Part shown: positions 36,540 through 47,977 of the stretch, one piece after another | Layout: every line of letters begins with the position of its first letter | Numbering within the stretch: position 1 is the stretch's first letter | Assembly (NCBI GenBank): GCA_022885665.1 | Contig: JAGQDJ010000010.1 | Span: 372,001 to 436,000, forward strand | DNA length: 64,000 nt | Origin: Triops longicaudatus | Lineage: Eukaryota; Arthropoda; Branchiopoda; Notostraca; Triopsidae | Direction of reading: 5' to 3' | Position numbers and translations under genes: made by a program | The notes under the pieces: model-generated | Seen by the model: the letters and a program-made list of their open reading frames with translations, nothing else | Database searches by the model: none | What the model was told of the DNA's origin: nothing

Positions 36540-38315
36540 ATGCCTAAAGTACGCAGTAAAATTTCATTAAGGATCAAGCAAGAACTTTTGCGAAAACATG
36601 ACGAAGGAGTCAAGATTTGCGCCTTGTCGCGCGAGTACAACTTCCCTCAGTCCACTATTTCCACCATCGTCAGGCGCAAACAAGTTCTAGAACGTAGCAA
36701 CGCTTGTGATGAATCAGTTAGGATCCATGAAGGCCGAGAAGCAATTGACGAAATGGAAAAAATTCTCATTTTATGGCTCAAAGAGAAGCAAATCTCCGGT
36801 GACGCCGTTTCCAGCCACCAAATCCGGGACCGTGCCAAGCAAATCTTCGACGACATCAAAGCCACCACGCCGTCTACCAGCGAAACGCGTTTTACCGGCT
36901 TCAAAGCCAGCAAAGGCTGGTTTGACCGGTTCAAGAAGCGCGTCGAAGCCATTAATTACGGCGAATCGGCGTCTACCGGCACCTCGGCAACCGAAGGTGG
37001 CAAATCCACACAAGACTCGCTAGAAGTCCTCGAAAAAAAGGGCTACCTTGCGCAACAAATCTTCCATGTCATCCAAACTGGCATTTTCTGGAAAAGACTA
37101 CCGAAACGCACCGAAATCGCGCAAGAAGAAGCGTTAAAACCGGGTCACAAACCCATGAAAGACCGTATCTCCCTCCTGTTGGCGGCTAACACCACCGGCG
37201 ACTTTAAAGTTAAGCCCATGGTCATCTACCATTCCGAAACTCCACGAGCTTTCAAGAAACACAAGGTTATCAAAGGCCGTTTGGGCGTCTTTTGGCGCTG
37301 TAACAAGAAATCCCGCATGACCAAGCATTTATTTCACGAATGGGCCGCGGAAATCTTCTGTCCCTCTGTTAAAACGTACCTCGAGAAGCAAAAACTACCC
37401 CGCAAAGCGCTTTTATTGCTGAGAAACGCCCCAGGGCACGATCCAGACTTGGTACGCTCTTTGGAGGCTGAGTTTGACTTCCTAAGTGTAAAATTTCTGC
37501 CGGCACCTACAGCGGGATTGTTACAAAGACGGAACACGCAAGTCTCGGACAATTTTAAGAAGATTTACACCAAGAAAATGCTGCAGAGGTGTGTGGACGA
37601 GATGGCTGGGACGGATTTGGGTTTGAAAGAATTTTGGAAAAATAAATTCAACATTTTGGATTGCGTCAGGCTGCTTATTTGCGTTTGGAACGAGGTGGCA
37701 CCACAGTACCTGTCGGCAGCGTGGAAGAACCTGTCACCCGCGTCCGTAACAGAGTTACGGAGGTTGGACTCGGAGAGCCACCTAGTGACAGATATTGTCA
37801 CTATTGCAGGGAAATTAGGGATGGAATTGGAAACGAAGGATGTGGAGGAATGGATTGCTGAACACGGTAAAGAATTGTCCGCGGAGGAAGCGAGAGAACT
37901 GGAGCAGTCGGGCGAAAAGGAGATTGCAGTGGAAGATGATTTGGAGGAAGACCACTTGCCTACAGCAGAAGAGATTCGGAATATGCTGGAGGCGTGGCAG
38001 ACGTTTAAGAAAACGGTGAGGAAAAACCCGGATATCGAAACAACGGAATTGATGATCTGCCAGTTTGAGGATAAAGTGCTGAGTTATTTCAGGAATTTAC
38101 AAAAAAAGAGGGAATCGGCCATCGCGCATGTCGTAAGTTCAGTAATGGAGGTTGCCAACACGACGCAACTGCAGAGGATTGAGGTAGAGGTGTACCCGGA
38201 GTACGATGGGCGCCATTTTTTTCAAGATGTTATAGACGCTATGCCCAATCTGCAGGTGCAGACGCAATGGACACCAGTGAAAGATGCGCAGTTTGAGGAG
38301 GCGAACAATGCGTAG
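36540..38315 (+). CDS. Domesticated pogo/Tigger-type transposase-derived protein, catalytic triad lost
   Basis: Intact, intronless 591-codon frame of the Tigger/CENP-B/jerky family. Residues ~7-60 form the CENP-B-type N-terminal helix-turn-helix (ALSREYNFPQSTISTIV). Residues ~70-138 match the second, Tc5-type DNA-binding domain (ILWLKEKQ, FKASKGWFDRFKKR). Residues ~170-390 match the DDE_1 catalytic fold: GYLAQQIFHV, KDRISLLLAANTTGDFK, VIYHSETPRAFK, APGH, VKFLPAP and WKNKFNILDCVR are all retained. The three metal-binding aspartates are not: the VDET position reads VIQT (I178), IDNAPGH reads LRNAPGH (R295) and the QPMDQG position reads QRRNTQ (N332). Codon and base composition are GC-richer than the flanks. 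This suggests a host protein that keeps DNA or protein binding but cannot cut DNA. The alternative, a recent dead copy, is less likely given 1.8 kb with no stop or frameshift. Confidence 0.88.
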   Translation: MPKVRSKISLRIKQELLRKHDEGVKICALSREYNFPQSTISTIVRRKQVLERSNACDESVRIHEGREAIDEMEKILILWLKEKQISGDAVSSHQIRDRAKQIFDDIKATTPSTSETRFTGFKASKGWFDRFKKRVEAINYGESASTGTSATEGGKSTQDSLEVLEKKGYLAQQIFHVIQTGIFWKRLPKRTEIAQEEALKPGHKPMKDRISLLLAANTTGDFKVKPMVIYHSETPRAFKKHKVIKGRLGVFWRCNKKSRMTKHLFHEWAAEIFCPSVKTYLEKQKLPRKALLLLRNAPGHDPDLVRSLEAEFDFLSVKFLPAPTAGLLQRRNTQVSDNFKKIYTKKMLQRCVDEMAGTDLGLKEFWKNKFNILDCVRLLICVWNEVAPQYLSAAWKNLSPASVTELRRLDSESHLVTDIVTIAGKLGMELETKDVEEWIAEHGKELSAEEARELEQSGEKEIAVEDDLEEDHLPTAEEIRNMLEAWQTFKKTVRKNPDIETTELMICQFEDKVLSYFRNLQKKRESAIAHVVSSVMEVANTTQLQRIEVEVYPEYDGRHFFQDVIDAMPNLQVQTQWTPVKDAQFEEANNA

Positions 38316-39773
38316 ATTATTAAGACCTGTATGAGTATTTTTTATTTTTGTTTTTTAAAAAGTTGTGTCGGATATTGCGTGAGTTTTTTTATTTCTGTAT
38401 GAAATGTGTATCAAGATTGTGAAACTTGTTGGAAACAAGCAGACATATATAGTATAGTATTCAAACGGTTTGAGTTTATTGAAAATAGGTGGAAATATAG
38501 GCTAAATGTTGATAAAGCGAGGGTCAGTTGTAACGCTAGATCGAAGTTAAAACAATAAATCTAGAACAAATGCCGTAAGGTGGTAGAAAATCATTTGCGT
38601 CACGTATAGTGCAAGCTAGCTCCTAAGGCATTTTTAGAAATGTTATGAACACTAATTAAAAAATAAAAAAGAAACTTCATTCGCCATTTTCTGCAGAAAT
38701 AAACGATTCCGTTTTTTGAGTTCTTACGTTCACTATAAATACCCCAAAGTTCAATAGAAAATAGTTTCAAAGTTAGTTACAAACTACAGCATAATGTGTC
38801 AGAAATTCTGACACTTATTCTATGTGATTTTACATAAGTGAAATAAAAGCCAATAGAGACGCTTTGATACGATAGTAATAGCGTCCAGAGACGTCTGTCA
38901 AATTTGATAGCGTTGTTTGACTCAACTTGTTTTGAAAGAGTTTGCGAGGCTATTGCACTGTAACTAGTGCTTTTTTTTTACAAATGTATTTTTTAAATTA
39001 AGCTTTTATTGAAGGATGTGCTTCTTGACAGAACGGTGCTTGAAACTAAAGTAGATTCTCACTGATTGATTCATTTGTTTGATTTGTATTACACCTTTAA
39101 CGTTTCATAAATATATTTTCCGTCAACTTATAAACGTTATTGACAAGCTGTGTGAAATACGGTTGTAATGTTTGTTTTGCTTTTAGTTTTATTATTTTTC
39201 TAAGTGTATATTGCTTCGTTATTGAACCCAGAAATGGGTGTGGATAATTGGGTTCGTGCACTAATTAAAACTGAAAAACGCGAAATGTTAAAATTGACCC
39301 TTGTGTCTTCCCTGATTTCCATATGTTGAATTACAACAGTATCGTACATGTGTTTAAAGCTTCTCGAAACGTTTCCCGAGAACGGAGACTTCTGGTACAG
39401 TTGCAATTTAATATACAATTCCATTTTTAACTTGTACAATAATTTTTAATTTGTTATTATGAATTTTAATCAAAGCTCGTGCACGTAATATGGTAAGTTC
39501 ACACAAGTCACCGTTTGGAGCGCTACAAGCAACATCGGTTCTTTCTGTCCATTTGTTTCCATTTAAGGTATCTCTTTATAAGGGATTTTCCAAAACTGTG
39601 CACGTTGGCAATCGGCACAGTGGCGCTGATGGTTCTGTGCGGCTAGTGCAGGGAAATAGTCCAATCTTTTGTACAGTAGTTAAATTTTTTAATCCAATTT
39701 CTTTTATAAACCACAGGCCCCTTGTACTCTACCCATTTTATAGTATTAAAATCCATCACAGATCAATTCCAAC
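38316..39773. other. Intergenic region between transposase-derived gene and LMAN1
   Basis: Contains the 3' flank of the transposase-derived gene and the upstream region of LMAN1. A short palindrome, TGTCAGAAATTCTGACA, lies at about 38796-38812. No terminal inverted repeat is found here. The ORF at 39490-39903 spans the LMAN1 leader and has no recognised domain of its own. Confidence 0.5.
38554..38559 (+). terminator. Polyadenylation signal after the transposase-derived ORF
   Basis: AATAAA about 240 bases after the stop codon at 38313-38315. Its presence fits an expressed single-exon gene, but the hexamer is common by chance in AT-rich sequence. Confidence 0.4.
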
Positions 39774-42700
39774 ATGGCTAAATTCACATGGAGGTAAGCG
39801 CAAACCTTTAAAAAAATACAAATATAATCCCAACAATGAAATTTCATGGTACCACATACATTCCTTTATTGTTCCTTGTCCGAATTTTCTAGTCAACAGA
39901 TAACCATCCCGCTACTCTTCCTGGTACTTGTAGTCCTTAATGCCCAGAACTTACACCGCAGATTTGAATATAAGTACAGTTTTAAGCCTCCTTATCTCGC
40001 ACAAAAAGACGGAAGTGTTCCATTTTGGGTCTATTCCGGAAGTAAGTTGATTCAGACTTCGAATTTGCCCATTAACTTACTAAATCCATATTTCCTAGAT
40101 GCCATTGCCAATGAAGAAATGGTGAGAGTCACACCGTCGCTCAGAAGCCAAAAAGGTAATCAAACTCATTCATTGCCAGATTTTAAGTTCAGTATTATAT
40201 TTTTGTTTGCTTTTTTAGGTTCAATTTGGACCCAAAACCCTGTTAATTTTGATTGGTGGGAGGTGGAGATGGTATTCCGCGTTACTGGCCGAGGACGTGT
40301 CGGAGCTGACGGTTTGGTAATTTTGTTTATTGATTTTCTTCGGTATCAAATTCATTTTTTCTTCCTTTTCAATCGGCGTGGCTTATCAAAGTCAGGAAAG
40401 TAGGGAAGATGATATAAATAAGCTAAATTTTGTAAGCTGTATTTCGTAATTTACTTAATTATTGCGTTTATTCTGTTGTAGGCGTTCTGGTACACGGAGC
40501 AAAGAGGTGTCGAAGGCCCCGTTTTCGGTTCTTCCGATAATTGGAATGGTTTGGGTGTCTTCTTCGATTCGTTCGATAACGACAACAAGCACAACAACCC
40601 GTACATCATGGCCATGACTAATGACGGAACACGATCCTACGACCACCAATTGTAATCAATCTTTTTACAGTAAAAAATCAAAGAAAGGAAAGTTTTAAGG
40701 AAAGAATTGGTACAAACCTGCTGATCAATCTTTTACTGCTTCTTAAGCAAACACTTAGAAAAATTAGAGAAAAAGTTGGTTCAAATCAATGAATCAATCT
40801 TTTAAACTAAACCAAAAATAGATAGAGATCAACTGTCTGTCGTTAAACGACTTATAAAGGAAAGATTAAGAATTTGTAAATGTAAATATAAAATGTAAAT
40901 ATGAGTGGCAAAGTCAGGAAAAGGGATAATGATAGTAAATGAAAGAAATAATTGAAAACCGAAAAAAGTCCAAAGAGTAAAATAATAATAATAATGCTCG
41001 AAAATGTTATATAAGAGTAAGCAAACATCCCTACAAATCATTTTTTTTTTTAATTTTCAGAGATGGCAGCACCCAACAACTGGCCGGATGCTTGCGTGAC
41101 TTCCGTAACAAGCCTTTCCCCGTCCGTGCCAAGATCGAGTACTACCAAAACACCTTAACTGTCATGTTCCATAGCGGCATGTCTAACTCCGACAAAGATT
41201 ACGAGATGTGTCTTCGTGTTGATAACATAATCTTACCGAAAAATGGCTTCTTCGGCGTTTCTGCAGCTACTGGCGGCCTTGCTGGTATTTTTTGCCCTAA
41301 AACTTAAAATAACTTGCTTATATAAGTTTTTTAAATAACTTGCTCTATATGTCGTCGGTTTTTGCTATAAATCAGTATTAAACGCTGTTACATTACTGCA
41401 TATTAATTAGTTGTGGATATCGATTAATGAATATTAATTACTTTTCCAGTACTAAAGTGTATTGTTCCAATATTATACTACCAAGTGCATATATTACGTT
41501 TATTACGTTCGTATTATCCTCCGTATTTCTATTATTAAGTGCGTATACTATGTTCATGTCTATTTTTAGTATATTTTTCTTAGTTTTGCATGAATAATAG
41601 TTTAATTTATTTTTGTACTTATTGTGCATAGAAATGTACATTATTTACTGTGAAGGTATCTATGAATCTTTTGTGTTTATTAATGTTTTATTTGTTTATT
41701 TATTGCTTTAAAAATCAGCATAATGCTATTAATTAAATAGCAACTCATATTACTTTAATAACTCGTAAAATACCAATCAACTAAACACAAATTATTAATT
41801 TATAAAGATTATTTGTGCCAGTTCTGTTTATACTAATTATTAACGTAATTTCTTTTTTATTACAGACGACCACGACGTTCTCAAGTTCTTGACATACAGT
41901 TTGCACAATCCTGACGCTTTGGCTGCCACGGGCGTGTCTGAAGAAGAACGCCAGAAGTTGGCCCAAGAGTACCAAGACTACCAGGCCAAATTGGAACGCG
42001 AGCAGGAAGCGTACGTCAAAGAACACCCCGACGCTAAACCCAAAGAAGATCCCCATGCCGAAGAGTACTATGAATCGGACCAAGAACGCGAATTGCGTCA
42101 AATTTTCACCGGCCAAAGCAAAATGTTCGAAGCTATCCACGATTTACGCGCCAAATTGGACGAAATTGTCGGCCGACAGGAACGCACCCTTTCTTTAGTC
42201 GGACTCATTCAAAGTGGACAAGGTTGTTGTCAATTTTATATAAGATATTAATACCTATTCACTAGAAAAACTCGTAAAAAATTATGCCCATAAACTAGTA
42301 TTTAAAAAATGAAGAAATACGACAATAACTACAAAAACTAGACTTTTTATTAAAAATTTTACGAATTTAATGTTTGCGAATTTGAAATTCATGAATTCAA
42401 ATTTCATTAATTCAAGTTTCTCATTTTTTATTTTACATGTTTGATTTAATGATTATTGCGTATTTTTATTTTAAATTTCTTCATAATGGAATTTTTTTTT
42501 CGTATTTTGTGCAACTATATTTGTATGATGTGTTAAACGTGTACTAATTCTGTGCTTTGATAGCTGGACAAGTCCCTGCCGGGCAGTTACCGCCTCCTGG
42601 TGGCGTTCAGATGCTACCAGATGCCCTTCGTCGTCAGGATTTGGATGGAATCTTGACCAACCAGCGTGACATCATTGGTTCGGCTAGGGAAATCAAGTAA

Positions 42701-45407
42701 AATTTGCCTTTTTTAATTTCATTTATAGTGAACTACAAGTTTTTCCATTAAAATCTTCAACTGAATATACAAAATTTTAGGTTCAATTACGTTACAGCTT
42801 TTCCAGGTTAATTTAGTGTTGTGTAACATTAATTTATGAGCCTACTTAAGACAGGTGTTAACCCTTAAAAAAAAACGTTAATTTGGCGGTGTGTCGTTTG
42901 TTCGCAACCCTTCTTCTGCATGTTATCGTCTGGATAACTGACGGTTATTGGCTGGTTACTTTAAACAACAGTTAACCGTCAGTTGTACTGCTCATCCAAA
43001 TAGGCAGGAAATGTGTCAGAAACTCCCAGTTACGGAGAAGTTTGCTGAAGGCTTACTTCCGGTTTTGTCACGGGTTCATTACAGTTAACAGCCATTAACT
43101 TGGGAGTCATGTTTAATAATACCGGGGCTTCACAAGCTAGGAAACCGCGCTTATAAAATCTATAACGATTACGTGTAAAGGGTAAGGATAATTGGTGAAA
43201 GTTAATAAGTAAATGAGCAGCTCTTTTTTATGTAGGACAAGGCACAGTGTATTTTGTCCCTTACATAAAAAAAATAAATAAGTGGATATACAGTACGAAA
43301 CACACTACATCAATAATAACAGAACACTATTTCACGGTTAATTAAACTTCGTTTCCTCTGTTCTTTCAGACACTTTCATGCTGTCCTTCACATGTCACAT
43401 CTTCACGGTTTCATCCTTTTCATAGACTTTGGTCTATGTATGTCTTTTCATTTTACTTTATAGTATGGAGTAGAAAGCACTGATTACACTAAGTCACACC
43501 GAGGTCTATACTGATTGTTGTAAGTTCTATTCGTAAAAGCAACAAACGAGATAATAAACATCAAACGAGAAATAACAGCAAAAGAGGAAGCTGAACAGCT
43601 CTGTAGGATCTAAGTGTCGACACGTTGCGTTGAGCAAACACAAGGATGATAGAGACAAGGTTATCTCGTCATCGCCCGCAGCTTTCGAACATTCTGAGCG
43701 CTCCGTCACTGGGAGCAGGCCGAGCATGGCCGAGCATATGTCCAACGCTTCGAATGACATCATTTTGAGTGAACAGCATTGATGCTCCTCAGGCAAGCGC
43801 TGCCGTGTGACCTAACCTTGTTTATCGTGATCCACAGCAACATCAAGGTTGTAAAAACAACCCTGAAGTTACATTCCTCAAATGTAGTTAGTCCCTGATG
43901 AAACGAAATCTTGATTTTTGGCGTTGATTTTCCACTGCTTGCATTGAAAATGCTGCAATCTACTAACCTCTTCTAAAACATTGCAATCGTTAATTTACGA
44001 CTGTGGCATTTGGTGAGGAACTATATTATATTGTGAAATAGTCAAGGAATTACGTGTTTGCTGTCTTGTTATGCCTAAATGCTGACAGGATTACATACCA
44101 AGTCAAGACAGATTATTTATAAACAAACTGAAAATATTATTCTTACATATAAAGTACATTGAGGGCAGACTAGATTTTACAATCACACAGTTTAAAAAAA
44201 ACTGCCTTTTTATTGGTAGATACCATATGCTACACTTTAAGGAACAAAGACCCCGTGCCAAACGGGCAATAATTTGCCTATTCTTACTGGCATTGAAGTG
44301 CGCTAAACTTTAAAAAAAATCAGCGCTACACTGGCACTAATATGCCAATATACCAATTATAGCTGGCGGTTACTTTACGCTAAACATGTGGTAAAAAGAA
44401 CAGCGATAAAAGGCAATAAGATACCGCTTGAACTGGTAGGTATACGATAGTGTACTGACTGTTTCATTTTACCCGGTAAAAACCGGCAGTACTCAGGAGT
44501 GCTGCAGCAGGTCAGAACCGTCACTTTATTTAAAAAGGGAATGGGGAGTTAAACTAGTATAATGTTAAGTTACTTTGGATACGCTAGAATTTTCCATAGT
44601 TGGCGTTCCTTAACGTTAATTGTCTACTTAAGTTAAATGTTAATAGAGAGTTAAGTTAAAGTTATGTCAAGTTAGTTTACGTGTTTGAATTTTTTCAAGT
44701 GTGTTATGAAAATTTATTGAATCATAAAAATGAAATATATTATTTATTTTTTCTTGATTATAAATTAATCGAAATTGTATTTTTGTGTTTCAGGGCGTAC
44801 GTAACCGAAATTCACCAACGGGCCAACACCATTTTGCAGAATCAGGGAAAATCCGGTACTGGCCAGGCCCAAGTACAAAGTATTGGCTATGACCACGTGC
44901 AAGCGGCGTTGAATGAAATGAAAGAAGGTTTGAATCACGTGCGACGCGAATTGGGCCTGACGTCACAGAAACTAAACGCCGCCCCTCAGGCCAGTACCTC
45001 TTGTCCCACCGCTAATTGCCTCACAACCACCGTGTTCTTGGTGTTCGCAGCTATTCAGCTGATTCTTCTCATAGGATTTTTTATTTACAGGTAAAGCAAA
45101 TTTTTCTTCGAAAAGCAAAAAAGCCATAAAACGGATTTGATAACGCAAAGTTAGTTTATTCCTAATTAGTTAATTTAGTTATTAGTAAATTAAAAAATAA
45201 TGCTATGCATCTAGATATTAGAAAGTAAATCATCTACATTTTAAGCAGGGAAAGTCAACATAATGAAGATCTAACTATAAAAAGAAATTAATAACAAATT
45301 GTAATAAAGAAAAATCAGTTGAATTTTTGTGAAGGTAAACTGCAATAATTGTTTCTGTTTGTTTTTACAGAGATAACAAGGAAGTACAAGCCAAGAAGTT
45401 TTACTAA
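39774..45407 (+). CDS. LMAN1: LMAN1/ERGIC-53 L-type lectin cargo receptor, 10 exons
   Basis: Mannose-binding receptor that carries glycoproteins from ER to the ER-Golgi intermediate compartment. Exons: 39774-39793, 39893-40041, 40099-40155, 40219-40316, 40482-40651, 41061-41284, 41866-42222, 42564-42696, 44794-45090, 45371-45407; 1542 nt, 513 aa plus stop, all phases consistent (human 510 aa). Exon 1 encodes MAKFTW and joins at TCTAG|TCAACAG to give a clean signal peptide (ITIPLLFLVLVVLNAQ). The lectin domain (~28-250) keeps HRRFEYKYSF, FRVTGRGRVGADGLA, the carbohydrate/Ca-site block FFDSFDNDNKHNN, and GFFGVSAATGGL. Then come an acidic stalk, coiled coil, two luminal cysteines (CPTANC) and one transmembrane helix (~479-500). 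The 12-residue tail ends KKFY, the counterpart of the human KKFF exit/retrieval signal. Intron 8 (42697-44793) is 2.1 kb with no recognisable gene. Confidence 0.95.
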
Positions 45408-47193
45408 GGAGAAGACGAATATATCAGCGTGGAGGGGGCGTGTGCAAATGAGAATACAACCGCGTTTGGTTGGCGTTTTCCCACTGTTAGATTCAAGATC
45501 GAATTTTAATTTATTTTTACTTAATAAAAGGCACCTGAGAGCAGACAAAACGGAGATGGACTGCCTGTTTTGGTGTTGCAGGACAAGAAGAGCTGAAAGG
45601 AGAGATTTTTTAAATTTTATTTTGTTTAAGTGGGTGTGTACCGTATGGTGAAGGGAGTATTTTTTGGTGGATCTGATTCTGTGATGTGGTGTTGACTTTA
45701 AGAGATAAGTTTAAAAAAGAAAAAATTCCATATTCTGGGGAACAGCCGCGTTGGAGAGCAATGGTTGCAAGGGACGTAACGAAGTTTTTAAAATGTGTTT
45801 GTTGAAGAAAGAAGAGAAACATTCTTTTTGTAAGAGAATATAGATGTGTGAGTGTGTAATTGAAGATTGGTAACGGGTGTCAAACAGCCATGATCTTCCA
45901 CCAGGAACATGACGCAAAAAATGAAAATAAAATAAATCTTGGAAAGACTTTTCTTATTCATACAAACATACAGTAATACAATGAACATTACAGTTTCTTT
46001 TTCTTCTGAACGAAAGAAGAAAATTTTTTTTCTTTTGAAAGGAATTGTGGTATAGACGAATGAGTAAATTTAAATTGAAGTTACTTCTCTGGATTCTCTT
46101 GAATGCCGCAAAAAGTACGTGACGTTGGTGACAAATAAGTTTGCGTAAAATATCATAGAAGTCTTTTTTAATGACTAATGGCTATCCGAACTTCTTCCAA
46201 GGGTTAAAAACTGTAATGGGGAATAAATTCTGTACTGGTCTCTAGTAACAGTTGTAAACCGTAGTTAGTGCTTTTTTTTTCACATCTTCAGGTGAACAGT
46301 TATTAATTCCTGCTAAAGCTTCTGTTAACAATATTCAAAGGCAATATTTCGGAACTGGCCGGGTATAAATTCTACTACACAGTTTGAACAAGACATCCGT
46401 TTTCTCTTTCGCATGGCAACGCAAGACTCTTCAGATATATTGTAATTAATAGTGCTTCATCATGGCTATAGTACCCATAGCCCGACCTTCAACTTCTCGT
46501 ACTCTCCAAGACTTCAAACAATTTCTAATCTCACTTTTAAAACTATGTCATACTTGTTTGTGTCCATTCATCTTGCGTCTTTTCTTTTGGTCACATTTGT
46601 TAAGCAAACGCACAGGCATTAAGCTTTAATATCCGACATGCAGATCTTTTAGTTTGGGAAGCACATAGCGTCAGTGGAGGAGACGAGCCAATTGTAACTT
46701 GCACCAATTCTAACAAATTCATAACTTTTGAGCGAATTTTGTAGCATGAAAAAATCATTATTTTGTCGAACAATGTGAGCTAGCGGTCTAAGTTAAGTTC
46801 TATGTTTCGACTAAAGCCTATATTTCGACTTTTCACACTAAGTATTTAAGTTGAACTGTTACAACTGGCGTGAGTTTCCCCTACGAATGCAATCGAACCT
46901 AGTTAAAAACTATTCTTTTCGGTACCACCGCGACAACTTCTGGAAATAGAGAGCGCGCAATTCATAAACCGAATTTGCTGCACAACGCAGAATTTATAAC
47001 GCGAATATATAAGGTTAATTTTTGCATCATTTTGCAATAATGTAATTAATATTAATTGTTTTACAGTCCATTTCAGTTCAACACAAGTTTTATAATAATT
47101 TTATTTTTTATAACTCGATTTTTTTTTCATTTTTTCTCCATGGGCGGTTTCGTGTGTTGCTCCGAACTGATTTAATAGCGTCAACATTGTTGT
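45408..47193. other. LMAN1 3' flank, no further gene recognised
   Basis: The first ~530 bases include two candidate polyadenylation hexamers for LMAN1 (45523 and 45931). The remainder is AT-rich with only short, unrecognised open frames. Confidence 0.5.
45523..45528 (+). terminator. Candidate polyadenylation signal of LMAN1
   Basis: AATAAA about 116 bases after the LMAN1 stop. A second AATAAA at 45931-45936 could be used for a longer 3' UTR. Confidence 0.45.
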
Positions 47194-47707
47194 ATGGGTG
47201 TATCCCCCTTGTTTGTAAGCTCAGTAGTCCTCGAACCATTTAGTTTGTCAGGATTATCTACTCAAGTGAAGATGGAAGACTATGGCCCCCTCCATTCCTC
47301 CTCCTCTCCAAAACCCTCACTTTGTCGCAAAAGCTCCGAAACACCCCTTTATCCTTCGTCAATGGCTTTCTCCCCATTGCTGCCGTTGCCGTTAGACTTT
47401 GTGATTGAATTAAGTCCCCGACGTCCCGGGCCATGGGCTGCACATCTCTTTCTCTTCTCCCGTAGTCTCATTGGCTCTTTTTCCTTTTTTTTATCTCTTC
47501 TCGCTCTCTATAACCAAGCAATGCAAAAACCTAAGGCGCCCGCCAAACTGGCGCCAACCACTCGACGTCGATGTAATCGTTTTTCTTGGCAACGATGGGG
47601 AAACTTGCTCCTCAAGAAAGAAAAAAAAAAGAAATTTTGGTTGTATCAGGGAGAAAAAAGGAAAGATGTAGGCATCTTGGGCATACCGCCATGAAAAACA
47701 ATAGCCT

Positions 47708-47716
47708 ATATAAGCA
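47708..47716 (+). promoter_or_regulatory. TATA-box-like sequence
   Basis: CCTATATAAGC stands about 45-50 bases before the ATG at 47759, a spacing that would put a start site near 47740. A CCAAT-type ATTGGCT lies further upstream near 47470. Weak evidence in AT-rich DNA. Confidence 0.3.
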
Positions 47717-47758
47717 ACGTATTTTATGATTTAACACACCAGCAGTCGTTGAAAGTGA

Positions 47759-47977
47759 ATGTTGAAAAAATTTCTGCAAAACCAACCACCGCGGAAAATT
47801 TGTGTACGCCTCATAAAGCGCTTAATCTCGCGTCGGATTTTGATTACTGGAAGATCTGACGCTCCTCCGCCCTTCAGGAGTATCGTACTTGGTGACAAAG
47901 ACATTGCTGTGGAAGAAATGGATATGAAAAAGGTTTTAATGCTGGAGTACACCGCTGAAGAAGAAATAAATTCATAA
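47759..47977 (+). CDS. Hypothetical 72-residue protein, unrecognised
   Basis: Single open frame downstream of the TATA-like box. The product starts MLKKFLQNQPP, is basic in its first half (RLIKRLISRR) and acidic in its second (EEMDMKKV, AEEEIN). No family recognised. It may be a chance frame or a fragment of a mobile element; the placement relative to TATA is the only positive sign beyond its openness. Confidence 0.25.
   Translation: MLKKFLQNQPPRKICVRLIKRLISRRILITGRSDAPPPFRSIVLGDKDIAVEEMDMKKVLMLEYTAEEEINS

Noticed and set aside
36771..37013. Antisense ORFs within the transposase-derived gene
   Set aside because: Shadows of the GC-rich coding strand with no independent similarity.
39846..39903. 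ATG at 39846 as the LMAN1 start
   Set aside because: Splicing 39774-39793 to 39893 gives MAKFTW plus a clean signal peptide in phase, with good GTAAG and TCTAG sites; the 39846 reading gives a longer, poorer N-terminus.
47194..47694. 166-codon plus-strand ORF
   Set aside because: Serine/proline/leucine-rich with a Lys-rich A-run translation at its end; looks compositional and no domain is visible.
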